Assembly: GCA_002150995.1 (NCBI GenBank)
Contig: MDHJ01000001.1
Coordinates: 2,604,001 to 2,668,000 of the forward strand
Length of the DNA: 64,000 nucleotides
Source of the DNA: Clavibacter michiganensis
GTDB lineage: Bacteria > Actinomycetota > Actinomycetes > Actinomycetales > Microbacteriaceae
Direction of reading: 5' to 3'
Positions 9,362 to 18,577 of this stretch are shown here, in pieces (the first letter of the stretch is position 1; every line of letters begins with the position of its first letter). The notes below the pieces were generated by a model that was not told the origin of the DNA, ran no database searches, and worked only from the letters and a program-made list of their open reading frames with translations. The position numbers and the translations under genes are program-made.

Positions 9362-9400
9362 GACGCGGCGCGACGCCCGCGTACCGGACGGCGCCGCGTC
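9362..9400. promoter_or_regulatory. inverted repeat in the modE-like/moaA divergent promoter
   Basis: A perfect 10-bp inverted repeat, gacgcggcgc at 9362-9371 and gcgccgcgtc at 9391-9400, lies between the -10 elements of the two divergent genes (TAGGAT on minus at 9347-9352 and TAGCCT on plus at 9422-9427). This position suits an operator for the molybdate-responsive HTH protein acting on both sides. Function is inferred from position and symmetry alone. Confidence 0.45.
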
Positions 9401-9433
9401 GGACCCGCAGCGGGGCCCGCGTAGCCTGGGCGC

Positions 9434-10519
9434 ATGAGCACCTCGCTGGGGATGCCGGCCATGCCGCGTCCCGTCGCCGCTCCGGGACCCGCCCGGCCCG
9501 ACGACCCCGCGCTCCTCGACCAGCACGGGCGCCGCGCGACGGACCTCCGGATCTCGCTCACCGACCGCTGCAACCTGCGGTGCACGTACTGCATGCCGGC
9601 CGAGGGCCTCCCCTTCACGCCCGACCGGCAGGCGCTCCAGCTGGCCGAGATCGAGCGGCTCGTGCGCATCGGCGTGCGCGACCTCGGCGTCCGCCAGGTG
9701 CGGTTCACGGGCGGCGAGCCGCTGCTGCGCCGCGACCTCCTCGAGATCATCGCCGCGTGCGCCGCGCTCCCCGACCGGCCCGAGATCTCGCTCACCACCA
9801 ACGCGATCGGGCTGTCCTCCCGCGCGCAGGCGCTGAAGGACGCGGGCCTCGACCGCATCAACGTCTCCCTCGACTCCGTGCACGCCGAGACGTTCCGGCT
9901 CATCACGCGCCGGCCGTTCCTCGACCGCGTGCTCGAGGGCATCGACGCCGCGGCGGCGGCGGGGCTCACGCCGGTGAAGATCAACGCGGTGCTCGTGCGC
10001 GGCGTGAACGACGACCAGGCGGCCGACCTCCTCGCCTGGGCGCTCGCCGGCGGCCACCAGCTGCGCTTCATCGAGCAGATGCCGCTCGACGCCGACCACG
10101 CGTGGGACCGCGCCGAGATGATCACGGCGGCCGAGATCCGGGGACGCCTCGAGGAGCGCTTCGTCCTCGTGCCCGACGAGGCCCCGCGCGACGGCGCCCC
10201 GGCCGAGCTCTGGCGGGTCCACTCCCGCGAGGGCGGCGCGGCGACGGCGATGCTCGGCCGCGTCGGCGTGATCGCGAGCGTCACCGAGCCGTTCTGCGCC
10301 GACTGCCGCCGCACCCGGCTCACGGCGACGGGCGGGGTCCGCAGCTGCCTCTTCTCGCACACGGAGACCGACCTGCTCGCGCCGATGCGCGCGGGCGCGA
10401 GCGACGCGGAGGTCGCCGACCTCTGGCGCGGCGCGATGTGGGCGAAGCCGAAGGGCCACGGCATGGACGACGCCGACTTCATCCAGCCCGCCCGCTCCAT
10501 GAGCGCGATCGGGGGCTGA
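9434..10519 (+). CDS. moaA: GTP 3',8-cyclase MoaA
   Basis: A 361-residue radical-SAM enzyme for the first step of molybdenum-cofactor synthesis, GTP to 3',8-cyclo-7,8-dihydro-GTP. The SAM cluster motif CNLRCTYC has Cys at 46, 50 and 53; FTGGEPLLR binds SAM. The C-terminal second cluster is CADCRRTRL plus a third Cys in GGVRSCLF. It ends with GG, needed for activity in this family. ATG is 6 nt after TAGCCT (9422-9427), so the transcript is probably leaderless. moaD follows after one base. Confidence 0.95.
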   Translation: MSTSLGMPAMPRPVAAPGPARPDDPALLDQHGRRATDLRISLTDRCNLRCTYCMPAEGLPFTPDRQALQLAEIERLVRIGVRDLGVRQVRFTGGEPLLRRDLLEIIAACAALPDRPEISLTTNAIGLSSRAQALKDAGLDRINVSLDSVHAETFRLITRRPFLDRVLEGIDAAAAAGLTPVKINAVLVRGVNDDQAADLLAWALAGGHQLRFIEQMPLDADHAWDRAEMITAAEIRGRLEERFVLVPDEAPRDGAPAELWRVHSREGGAATAMLGRVGVIASVTEPFCADCRRTRLTATGGVRSCLFSHTETDLLAPMRAGASDAEVADLWRGAMWAKPKGHGMDDADFIQPARSMSAIGG

Positions 10520-10520
10520 C

Positions 10521-10786
10521 GTGATCGTCCCCGTGGAGCTCTTCGCCGCCGCAGCGGCCGCCCTCGGCCGCACCACCGACGCGCTCGAGCTGCCCGACGG
10601 CGCCGTCCTCGGCGACCTGATGGACGCGCTCGGCACGCGCGCCGCCGCCTCCGACGACCCGCGAACGCCGCCGCCGTCCTCGCCCGCTGCACCTACCTCG
10701 TCGCCGGCGTCGCGACCTCCGACCGCGACGCGCCCCTCACCGCGGGCGACGCGGTGGACGTGCTGCCGCCGTTCTCGGGCGGCTGA
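10521..10786 (+). pseudogene. moaD: molybdopterin synthase small subunit MoaD, frameshifted as read
   Basis: Starts GTG 10521, one base after moaA. Frame 1 gives VPVELFAAAAAALGRTT up to about residue 46; the next frame gives LARCTYLVAGVATSD and ends in VLPPFSGG, the GG tail that carries thiocarboxylate sulfur in MoaD. The change of frame is at CCC 10658-10660, where one base is missing; restored length is 88 residues, normal for MoaD. Without this base the protein would lack its working end, so the indel deserves checking. Role: sulfur donor to MoaE, which is not in this window. Confidence 0.8.
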
Positions 10787-10808
10787 TCCGCCCCGGTACG
10801 CTCCCGGG

Positions 10809-11696
10809 ATGCCCTCCGCCGTGCCGCACCCGCCGTACCGGCTGTTCGAGACGGCCGTGGTGCGGGCGGCGCGCGTGTCCCCGGCGTTCGTGCGCGTGAC
10901 GCTCACGGGGCCGACGCTCGACTTGTTCGCGCCGTGGGGCCTCGACCAGCGGATCAAGCTGGTGCTCCCCCGGCCCGACGGCGCCGGCGGCGGATGGGCC
11001 GGGCCGCTCGCCGGCGACGTCGACGGCCTCGCGGTCGAGGACTGGCGGCACCGCGTGGCCGGCATGCCGGCCGCCGAGCGGCACCCGCTGCGCACGTACA
11101 CGCCGCGCGCGGTGCGGCCGGAGGCGGCGGAGGTCGACGTCGACCTCCTCGTCCACGAGCCGGCCGGGCCCGCGAGCGCCTGGGCCCTCGCCGCCCGCCC
11201 GGGCGCGCGGCTGCTCGTCTCGGGGCCCGACGTGCGGGCGGGCGACCGGCGCCACGGGATCCAGTGGCGGCCCGACCTGCCGCCCGGCCGCGTGCTGCTC
11301 GTGGGCGACGAGGCCGCCGTGCCCGCGATCGCCGGGATCCTCCGGACGCTCGACCCGGCCGCGTGCGGCGTCGCGCTCGTGGAAGCGGATGCGCCGGACG
11401 CCTGGCCGCCTGTGGAGGCGCGGCCCGACGGAGTGGAGGTGCGCGCGGTGCGGCGGATCCCCGGGCGCCCCGCCGCCGCGCTCGGCGAGGCCCTGGCGGC
11501 CTGGGCCGCGGAGCACGCCGCGGCGGCCGTGGCCGACGGGCCGCGCTTCGCGGCGTGGATCGCGACGGAGAGCGCGGCCGTGGCGGGGCTGCGCGCCGCG
11601 GTCGTGGCACAGGGCGTGGATCCGGCGCGCGTGCAGGCGCAGGGGTACTGGCGCGCGGAGGGCCGTCGGCGTGACCCGGCGGGAGAAGTCGGTTAG
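10809..11696 (+). CDS. siderophore-interacting FAD/NAD(P)H reductase (SIP family)
   Basis: A 295-residue protein of the ViuB/SIP type: FAD-binding barrel with RTYTPRAVRPEA, then VDVDLLVHEPAGPASAWA, then the NAD(P)-binding half with LLVGDEAAVPAIAGIL and the C-terminal YWRAEGR common to the family. It releases iron from imported ferri-siderophores by reduction in the cytosol. ATG 10809 is 6 nt after TACGCT (10797-10802). The next genes encode the matching uptake system, separated by an iron box that overlaps this gene's stop codon. Confidence 0.9.
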   Translation: MPSAVPHPPYRLFETAVVRAARVSPAFVRVTLTGPTLDLFAPWGLDQRIKLVLPRPDGAGGGWAGPLAGDVDGLAVEDWRHRVAGMPAAERHPLRTYTPRAVRPEAAEVDVDLLVHEPAGPASAWALAARPGARLLVSGPDVRAGDRRHGIQWRPDLPPGRVLLVGDEAAVPAIAGILRTLDPAACGVALVEADAPDAWPPVEARPDGVEVRAVRRIPGRPAAALGEALAAWAAEHAAAAVADGPRFAAWIATESAAVAGLRAAVVAQGVDPARVQAQGYWRAEGRRRDPAGEVG

Positions 11697-11711
11697 GTTA
11701 GCCTCACCTAT
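11693..11711 (+). promoter_or_regulatory. DtxR/IdeR iron box
   Basis: TTAGGTTAGCCTCACCTAT matches the actinobacterial iron-box consensus TTAGGTTAGCCTAACCTAA closely, with mismatches only in the right half. It overlaps the stop codon of the SIP gene and lies about 55 bp upstream of the siderophore-binding lipoprotein. The expected behaviour is iron-dependent repression of the downstream uptake operon. The regulator itself is not in the window. Confidence 0.85.
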
Positions 11712-11766
11712 CTCAGCTCGGCGCCGGCGCTGCCGTCGAGACGCATCCCGTCGAACGAAGGCCCTC

Positions 11767-12767
11767 GTGATCCCTCCCCGTGCCGTCCTGCCCGCCCGCG
11801 TCCCCGCCTCCGCCGCTCCCGCGCAGGAGGGCGCGACTGCCGCCGCCGGACCGCCGCCGCGCTCGCAGCCCTCGTCGTCCTGGGCCTCGCCGCCTGCGCG
11901 CCCGCCAGCACGGCGAGCGACGCGGCCGCCGGATCCCCCGCCACCGCGACCGGCACCCGCACCGTCACGGACGCCCGCGGCGAGGTCGAGGTGCCCGCGG
12001 CGCCGCAGCGCGTGGTCGTGCTGGAGCCCGTCGCGCTCGACACGAGCGTCGCGCTCGGCGTCGTCCCCGTGGGCGCGGCCGTGCTGAACGAGACCGCGGG
12101 CGTGCCCGCCTACCTCGGCGCCGACGCCGCCGCCGCGGAGGTCGTCGGGACGGTCCCGGAGCCCGGCGTCGAGCGCATCGCCGCACTCGCGCCGGACCTC
12201 ATCATCGGCACCGAGTCCCGGCATGCCGCGATCCACGACCAGCTCGCCGCCATCGCCCCTACGGTCTTCCTCGCCTCGCAGGCGGATCCGTGGCAGGACA
12301 ACGTGGCCCGCGTCGGCGACGCGCTCGGCCGGGCCGACGACGCCGCAGCGCTCCTCGCCGAGTACCAGACGCGCTGCGACGAGGTCGCGGCCGAGAACGA
12401 CGCCGCCGGCGCGACCGCCCAGATGATCCGCCCGCGCGACGGCCTCCTCACCCTCTACGGCCCCGACTCCTTCGCGGGTAGCACGCTCGAGTGCGCCGGG
12501 TTCACCACGCCCGAGCGCGACTGGGAGGGATCCATCTCCGTCGACCTGTCGCCCGAGAAGGTGCTCGAGGCGCGCGCCGACCAGGTCTTCGTCACCACCA
12601 CGGACGTCGACGACCCGACCACGGTCCCCGCCGCCGTCACGGACAACGCCGCGTCGTTCCCGGAGCTGCACCTCGTCGACCAGTCGTACTGGATCACGGG
12701 CGTGGGGCCGCTGGGCGGGGCGAAGGTGCTCGACGACATCGAGGACGTCCTGCGCGACGCCCGGTGA
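11767..12767 (+). pseudogene. iron-siderophore ABC transporter binding lipoprotein, frameshifted near its start
   Basis: The mature protein reads from a signal peptide with lipobox LAAC, through TVTDARGEVEVPAAPQRVVV, to the end at 12767, with FepB/FatB family features (VGTVPEPGVERIAALAPDLI). No ATG or GTG exists in that frame upstream of the signal peptide. GTG 11767 joins it if one base is added within the C runs at 11772-11779, giving 333 residues. It is probably the first gene of an operon under the iron box and is followed by two permease genes with overlapping starts. Role: binds the ferri-siderophore at the outer membrane face. Confidence 0.8.
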
Positions 12768-13842
12768 GCCGCCTCCGCACGGGCCGCGCACCCGCTGCGC
12801 GCGCGAGCGCCCCGATCCCCCGGCCCGCGACGGTCCGGGCGCGCCGCCGCGCGCGCACGGCGACGTGGGCCATCGCCGTCGCCGTGGCCCTCGCCGGATC
12901 GCTCGTCCTCTCCCTCGCGGTGGGCGCAAACGGGCTGACCCCGGGCCTCGTGCTCGCCACCCTCGCCGGCGGCGGCACCGACGAGTCCCGGTTCGTGCTG
13001 CTCGACCAGCGGATCCCGCGCACCCTCCTCGCGCTCGCGGTCGGGGTGGGGCTCGGCGGCGCCGGGGCGCTCATGCAGGCGCTCACGCGGAACCCGCTGG
13101 CGGATCCGGGCATCCTCGGCGTGAACGCGGGCGCGGCCGCCGCCGTCGCGGGCGCCGTGGTGCTCGTCGGCGTGACGGACCCGGCCGGGCAGGCGCCGTT
13201 CGCCTACGCGGGCGCCCTCGTGCTCACGGTCGTCGTGGTCGCGCTGGGCACGGCCGGCCGCGGGCGGGCGGATCCCGTGCGCCTCACCCTCGCCGGCATC
13301 GCCGTGGGCGCGGTGCTCTCCGGCATCACCACGGGCGTGACGCTGACGCATCCGGAGGCGTTCGAGCGGATGCTCGGCTGGTCGGCGGGGACCCTCCTCG
13401 GCCGCGATCTGACGCTGCTCCCGCCCGTGCTGCCGCTCCTCGGCGCGGGCGTGCTCCTCGCCGTCGCGATCGCGCCCGCGCTCGACGCCGTGGCCCTCGG
13501 CGACGACACCGCGCGGAGCCAGGGCGTCTCGCTGCCGCGCACGCGCCTCGTCACCATCGCGGCCGTCACACTGCTGGCGGGCACCGCCACCGCGCTCGCG
13601 GGGCCGGTCTCGTTCGTCGGGCTGATGATCCCGCACGTGGTGCGCTGGAGCCTCGGGTGGGCCACCGCCGCGTGATCGTCGGGTCGATGGCCGCGGCGCC
13701 GGTGCTCGTGCTGCTCGCCGACGTCGTCGGCCGCGTCGTCGCGCCGCCCGGCGAGATGCCCGTCGGCATCGTCACCGCGTTCGTGGGGGCGCCCGTGCTG
13801 ATCTGGCTCGTGCGCCGCGGACGCCGGGTGTCGGGCCTGTGA
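12764..13842 (+). pseudogene. FecCD-family siderophore permease 1, frameshifted as read
   Basis: GTG 12764 overlaps the lipoprotein stop. Frame 1 gives about eight membrane helices with the FecCD signature QALTRNPLADPGILGVNAGA and ends early at 13675. The continuing frame supplies RRVIVGSMAAAPVLVLLADV and GEMPVGIVTAFVGAPVLIWL, the standard FecCD C-terminus. One base is missing at GGG 13655-13657; restored length is 359 residues. The real end at 13842 overlaps the second permease (GTGA), arguing that the coding frame was intact in the organism. Confidence 0.85.
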
Positions 13843-14894
13843 GCGTGCTCGCCGCCCGCCCCGCTCCCCCGGCCGGATCCGCGACGCGCGCCCGCCGGGG
13901 GACGGCACCGGCGCGCCTCCGCGTCGCCGCGGTCGCCGGAACCCTGCTCGTCGCGATCGCGGCCCTCGGGGCGATCGCCGCGATGACGGGCGACTTCCCC
14001 GTGGCGCTCCCGGACGTGATCGGCTCCCTCACCGGGTCGACCACGGGCCTGCCGCGGACGGTCGTGCTCGACTGGCGCATGCCGCGCATCGCCGCGGCGG
14101 TCGTCGTGGGCGCCGCCCTCGGGGTCGCGGGCGCGCTGTTCCAGGGCGTCACGCGCAACCCGCTGGCGAGCCCCGACATCCTCGGCCTCTCCCAGGGCGC
14201 CTTCGTCGGGATGCTGGGCGCGGTCGTCCTCGTCGGCTCGTCGTGGGAGTCCCGCACGATCGGCGCGCTCGCGGGCGGGCTCGCCGCGGCGCTCGTCATC
14301 GTCCTGCTGTCGTCGGGCACGGGCGCGGGCGGGTTCCGGTTCATCGTGGTGGGGATCGCCGTCTCCTCGATGGCCGCGTCGCTCGGCACCTGGCTGCTCC
14401 TGCGGGTGGAGCTCGACGTGGCGATGACCGCGTCGGCGTGGGGCGCCGGCACGCTCGCGGGCGTCGACCGGACGGGCGTCGGCACGGCCGCGGCGCTCAT
14501 CGCGGCGCTGCTCGTCGCGGTGCCGGTGCTCTCCCCCGCCCTCCGGCAGCTGGAGCTCGGCGACGACCTCGCCGCCGCGACGGGGGTGCGCGTCGCCGGC
14601 GCGCGGCTGGTGGCGCTCGGGATCGGCGTGGCGCTGGTGTGCGTCGCGACCACGGTCGCCGGCCCTGTCGCCTTCATCGCGCTGGCCGCCCCGCAGATCG
14701 CCCGCCGCCTGACGCGGACCCCGCACGTGCCCGCCCCGGTCGCGGGGCTCGTCGGCGCGGCCCTGCTCCTCGGCGCGGACCTCGTCGCGCAGCACGCGCT
14801 CCCCGTGACGGTCCCCGTGGGTGTCGTCACGGTCGTGATCGGCGGCTGCTACCTGGTCGCGCTGCTCGTCGCGGAGATCCGGCGCCGCCGCTGA
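13839..14894 (+). CDS. FecCD-family siderophore permease 2
   Basis: A 351-residue permease with about nine helices. Family signatures are QGVTRNPLASPDILGLSQGA and GPVAFIALAAPQIARRL, with the C-terminal VTVPVGVVTVVIGGCYLVALL. With permease 1 it would form the heterodimeric channel of a ferri-siderophore importer. The usual FhuC/FepC ATPase gene does not follow: a terminator-like hairpin comes directly after the stop, so the ATPase must be encoded elsewhere. Confidence 0.9.
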   Translation: MSVLAARPAPPAGSATRARRGTAPARLRVAAVAGTLLVAIAALGAIAAMTGDFPVALPDVIGSLTGSTTGLPRTVVLDWRMPRIAAAVVVGAALGVAGALFQGVTRNPLASPDILGLSQGAFVGMLGAVVLVGSSWESRTIGALAGGLAAALVIVLLSSGTGAGGFRFIVVGIAVSSMAASLGTWLLLRVELDVAMTASAWGAGTLAGVDRTGVGTAAALIAALLVAVPVLSPALRQLELGDDLAAATGVRVAGARLVALGIGVALVCVATTVAGPVAFIALAAPQIARRLTRTPHVPAPVAGLVGAALLLGADLVAQHALPVTVPVGVVTVVIGGCYLVALLVAEIRRRR

Positions 14895-14900
14895 CGCCGC

Positions 14901-14938
14901 CGCCGGGCCGCCCGAGAGGACGTACGGGCGGCCCGGCG
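14901..14938. terminator. 14-bp stem hairpin between convergent genes
   Basis: Arms 14901-14914 and 14925-14938 are perfectly complementary (cgccgggccgcccg), with a 10-nt loop. It lies between the stop of permease 2 and the stop of the convergent VOC gene. No U tract follows, as is common for actinobacterial terminators; it could serve both strands. Confidence 0.6.
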
Positions 14939-14957
14939 ACTCGACGGGTGACCCCGC

Positions 14958-15392
14958 CTAGGCGCCCGTCTGCCAGGGCACGATCACGTCGATGATCCAC
15001 GTCACGCCGAAGCGGTCCGTGAGCTTGCCGTAGAGCGGCGAGAACATCGACGGGCCGAACGGCACGTGGACGGTCGCGCCCTCGGAGGCGGCGAGCGCCC
15101 CACCGACGCGCTGGATGAGCTCCACGTCCTCGCTGCGGAGCGACAGGTAGAACGCGTTCTCGCCCGCGGCGTACGGGAGGGACTGCTGGATGTCGTACGC
15201 CATCACGTGGAAGCCGTCGGGCGAGCGGACCTCGCCCCAGACGATCTGCTCCGCCTGGCCGGGGCCCTGGCCGGAGTCGGTGTCGCCGTAGGGCACGGCG
15301 ACCATGTCGCCGCCGAAGACGGAGTGGTAGAAGGCCAGGGCCTCCGCCGCCTGGCCGCGGAGGTTGACGTGCAGGGTGGTGGTGATGCTCAT
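14958..15392 (-). CDS. VOC/PhnB-like glyoxalase-fold protein
   Basis: A 144-residue protein starting MSITTTLHVNLRGQAAEALAFYHSVFGG, typical of the PhnB/DUF899-like VOC group (3-demethylubiquinone-9 3-methyltransferase domain). It carries the GPSMFSPLYGKLTDRFGVTW ending of that group. Metal ligands of true glyoxalases are not clearly conserved, so the reaction is unknown. It is divergent from a WYL regulator, which frequently flanks such genes and may control it. Confidence 0.8.
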   Translation of the reverse strand: MSITTTLHVNLRGQAAEALAFYHSVFGGDMVAVPYGDTDSGQGPGQAEQIVWGEVRSPDGFHVMAYDIQQSLPYAAGENAFYLSLRSEDVELIQRVGGALAASEGATVHVPFGPSMFSPLYGKLTDRFGVTWIIDVIVPWQTGA

Positions 15393-15514
15393 GCGGTGCT
15401 CCTCGTGTCGGGCGCTCGGGTGAGCGCCGCTCGTGTCGTCGGGATGTCGACGCAGGGCGAGTCCATCGCGCGTACAGGTCAGCTTGCGTCCGCTATGCGC
15501 GACAGGATGGGTCC

Positions 15515-16548
15515 GTGCCCACCGGATCCTCCGCCCTCACCTCGCGACGCCTGCTCGCGCTGCTCTCGCTGCTCCAGTCGCCGCGCGAGTGGCCGGGGCC
15601 CGTGCTCGCCGCGCGCCTGGAGACCACGCCGCGCACGATCCGCCGCGACGTCGAGCGGCTGCGCGAGCTGGGGTACGCCATCGACACCACGCGCGGCCCG
15701 CAGGGCGGGTACCGCCTGGGCGCCGGATCCGAGCTGCCGCCGCTGCTGCTCGACGACGAGCAGGCGCTGGCCGTCGCGATCGCGCTGCGCACGGCCGAGA
15801 CCACCGGCACCGCGCTCGAGGAGGCCGCGCTCCGCGCCCTCCGCACGGTGACGCGCCTCATGCCCGACCACCTCGCCACGCGCGTCGGCCGCCTCGAGGT
15901 CGAGGCCGCGACGGACCGCGCGCGGGCGACGCGGTGCGCGTCGACCCGGAGGCGCTGCTGCGCATCGGCGACGCGATCCAGCGGCGGGAGGAGATCCGGT
16001 TCGACCGGCCGGCCGAGCCCGGGGCCCCGGAGGCGGATGCCGAGCCGCGACCGCCGCGCCGCCTCGAGCCGCACCACCTGGTGCTCCGCGCGGGCCGCTG
16101 GTACGTCGTCGGCTTCTCCGCGGAGCACGAAGACTGGCGCGTCCACCGCGTCGACCGGATGGCCCTCCGCCTGCACGGCGGTCGGCGCTTCACCCGCCGC
16201 ACGGTGCCGGGCGGGGACGCCGCGGCCTTCCTCGAGGCGCGCTTTCGCGGATCGACGGCGGCGGACGGCGGCTGGCCCTGCGTGGGGACGGTGGTGCTCG
16301 ACCTGCCGGCCGCGGAGGTGCGGCCGTTCGCGGGCGACGGCACGGTCGAGGACCTCGGATCCGGCCGCTGCCGCTACCGCTCGGGCTCCTGGTCGTGGCA
16401 CGCCCTCGCCGCGCAGCTCGGCCGGTTCGGCGCGGACCTCGAGGTCGTCGGCCCGCCGGAGCTCCGCGACGCCTGCCGGGAGCTCGCCGAGCGGTACGCG
16501 CGCGCGGCGGTCGCGCGTCCTCCGGAGGTCCCTGCCGCGACCGGCTGA
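15515..16548 (+). pseudogene. YafY-type WYL-domain transcription regulator, frameshifted as read
   Basis: Begins GTG 15515 with an HTH_11 domain (RRLLALLSLLQSPREWPG; TTPRTIRRDVERLRELGY). After GGG 15924-15926 coding continues in the next frame as DAVRVDPEALLRIGDAIQ and a WYL domain (RLEPHHLVLRAGRWYVVG), ending with LEVVGPPELRDACRELAERY. One missing base; restored length is 344 residues, usual for the family. It is probably a ligand-responsive regulator of the divergent VOC gene. CAGGAT stands 6 nt before the GTG as a possible -10. Confidence 0.8.
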
Positions 16549-16584
16549 CCACCGGCCGCGCTGCCGCCCGCGCTGCCGGCCGCG

Positions 16585-16809
16585 CTACAGGCCGCGCCGG
16601 GCCATCCAGCGGAATGCGACGAACGCCACCACGCCGAGGACCACGAGGACGGGGCCGCCGATGAGGAACATCGGGCCGTGGTCCCCGGTCGCGCCGCGGA
16701 ACGTCGCGATGAGTCCGCCGATCACCGCGCCCCAGGCGGAGATGGTCCGCCCGGCCGTGAAGGGCGCCGTCGACTCGCCCTCGGGAGCCCGGTCCGCGTC
16801 ATCGCCCAT
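16585..16809 (-). CDS. small two-helix membrane protein
   Basis: A 74-residue protein with an acidic N-terminus (MGDDADRAPEGE), two hydrophobic helices (about 25-45 and 48-68) and a basic end RWMARRGL. The start is fixed by a TACCGT -10 element (minus strand, 16816-16821) 6 nt upstream of the ATG. It resembles many small actinobacterial membrane proteins; I assign no function. Confidence 0.65.
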   Translation of the reverse strand: MGDDADRAPEGESTAPFTAGRTISAWGAVIGGLIATFRGATGDHGPMFLIGGPVLVVLGVVAFVAFRWMARRGL

Positions 16810-16871
16810 GCCCCCACGGTACCGACCGGACCGTCGTCCGCCGGACCCGGCAGCAGGCGCGGGTCCGAGCC

Positions 16872-17063
16872 TCACCCGTCCTGGGGACGCCCGAGCAGCA
16901 TGGTGAGGAAGCCGAGCGTGCCGCGGTAGCCCTCCAGCCACGCTCGCCGGTGCTCGACCGACGCGCTCAGCACCTGCGCGCGGTCCGGGTCGTCGGGCTG
17001 CTCGAGGTCGCTGATCCGGTCCCCGTCCTCGGCGCGAGCCCAGGGTGCGGCCGCGCAGGCGAC
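16872..17063 (-). pseudogene. unrecognised reading-frame remnant after the histidine kinase
   Basis: An open frame with plausible protein character (ISDLEQPDDPDRAQVLSAS, then HRRAWLEGYRGTLGFLTMLL) runs to a stop at 16872 but has no ATG or GTG after the histidine-kinase stop at 17072. GTG 17067 in another frame could join it if a base were missing at the CCCC near 17023. It is either a small frameshifted gene or the tail of a lost one. I do not recognise the family. Confidence 0.35.
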
Positions 17064-17071
17064 CGCACCGC

Positions 17072-18577
17072 TCAGGCCGGGGCGGCGCGCCGGAGCGCGA
17101 GCCGCACCCGGAGGCCGTGCGCGTCCGCCCGGCGGTCGGGGTCGTCCGGGCCGTCCCGTCCGTCGCCCCCGGCGGCGTCCTCCAGAGCTACCTCGCCGCC
17201 GTCGTGCTCGACGAGCTGGCGGACGATGGCGAGCCCGAGGCCGGATCCGCCCGGGGTCCGGCTCCAGAAGCGGTCGAAGGCGCGCTCGCGCTGCTCCGCG
17301 GTGAGGCCGGGGCCGTCGTCCTCGACGGTGACGACCACGGACGCGGCGGTCACGCGCACCGCGACCCGCACCGATCCGCCCGGGGACGCCGCATGAAGGG
17401 CGTTCTCGAGCACGTTGTCGAGCGCCTGCTCGAGGTGGCCGGGCGTCGCCGTCACCACCGCGGACGCGGACGCCGCAGACGGCGAGGCCGCGGCCACGGC
17501 CACGGCGGAGGCGAGCGGACGGCGGCGCGCGTCCGGCCCGTCCGCTTCCGACGGCATCGCGACGAGCGCGACGTCGGACTCCTCGGCGGCCGCCGCCCAC
17601 GCCGCGACCCGCCCCGCGACGACGGCCCGGACGTCGAGCGGTGCCGGGCGCCGGCTGGTGCCCTGCGCGCGGGCGAGCACGAGGAGGTCGTTGACGAGCC
17701 GGGTCATGCGGCCCGCCTCCTGCAGCACCCGGTCGACGGCGGCGCGGTCCGCGGGGTCGGGGAGGCGGGCGTGCAGGTTGTCGAGGCTGAGCCGGAGCGC
17801 GGTGAGCGGCGTCCGCAGCTGGTGCGAGGCGTCCGCGGTGAAGGCGCGCTGCGCGTCGATGAGCATGCCGGTGCGGCGGGCGCCGTCGTTGAGGGTCTCC
17901 GCGAGGCGGCGGGTCTCCGCGGGGCCGGCGGCGGCGGGATCCACGCGGGCGCCGTAGTCGCCCTCCGACATGCGCGCCGCCATCCCGTCGAGGAGCCGGA
18001 GCGGGCGGGTCAGCGAGCGGGCGAGCAGCGATCCGACGAGGCCGGAGACGAGCAGGACGACCGTGCCGATGGCGACGACCACGCCGACGATCCCGGCGAT
18101 GCGCTGCTGCAGGGGCGCGTCGGGGAACGTCAGGCGCACCGCGCCGTCGATGCGGCCCGCGGGCGACACCGCGGGCACGGTCACCTGGAGGCCGGGCTCG
18201 CCGAGCACGGACACGTCGAGGCGGCGCACGCGGTCGTCGCCGTCGAGCGCCGCGGCGAAGTCGGCGTCGCCGCTGCCCGCCACGGGACGGCCGAGCGCCG
18301 GCCGCGCGTCGGCGTCGAGGAGCTCCACGCGCCCGCCGGTCTGCTCCTCGAGGGCGCCGCGCAGGTCCTCGAGCGCCAGCCGCGCCCCGCGCGCGGTCGC
18401 GGCGTCGGCCTCCGCCGCGGTCGCGAGCAGCACCGCGACGGTGCGCGCCTCACGGAGGCCCACGTCGCGCTGCTCGTCCCGCAGCGACGCCACGAGGCTG
18501 ATCCCCACGGGGACCGAGAACGCGACGACCGCGAGGGTGACGATGACCAGGTAGGAGAGGACCAGCCGCCGGCGCAT
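17072..18577 (-). CDS. sensor histidine kinase
   Basis: A 501-residue membrane kinase. Transmembrane helix 1 is at about 8-30, then an extracytoplasmic sensor region of about 130 residues, helix 2, a HAMP linker (RSLTRPLRLLDGMAARMSEG) and the H-box ADASHQLRTPLTALRLSL. The ATP-binding domain follows, with an N-box of DNVLENALHAA, VEDDGPGL and GGSGLGLAIVRQLVEHDGG. Pro/Ala/Ser-rich insertions split the kinase core. ATG 18577 overlaps the response-regulator stop (ATGA), so the two form a two-component pair. The signal is unknown. Confidence 0.9.
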   Translation of the reverse strand: MRRRLVLSYLVIVTLAVVAFSVPVGISLVASLRDEQRDVGLREARTVAVLLATAAEADAATARGARLALEDLRGALEEQTGGRVELLDADARPALGRPVAGSGDADFAAALDGDDRVRRLDVSVLGEPGLQVTVPAVSPAGRIDGAVRLTFPDAPLQQRIAGIVGVVVAIGTVVLLVSGLVGSLLARSLTRPLRLLDGMAARMSEGDYGARVDPAAAGPAETRRLAETLNDGARRTGMLIDAQRAFTADASHQLRTPLTALRLSLDNLHARLPDPADRAAVDRVLQEAGRMTRLVNDLLVLARAQGTSRRPAPLDVRAVVAGRVAAWAAAAEESDVALVAMPSEADGPDARRRPLASAVAVAAASPSAASASAVVTATPGHLEQALDNVLENALHAASPGGSVRVAVRVTAASVVVTVEDDGPGLTAEQRERAFDRFWSRTPGGSGLGLAIVRQLVEHDGGEVALEDAAGGDGRDGPDDPDRRADAHGLRVRLALRRAAPA

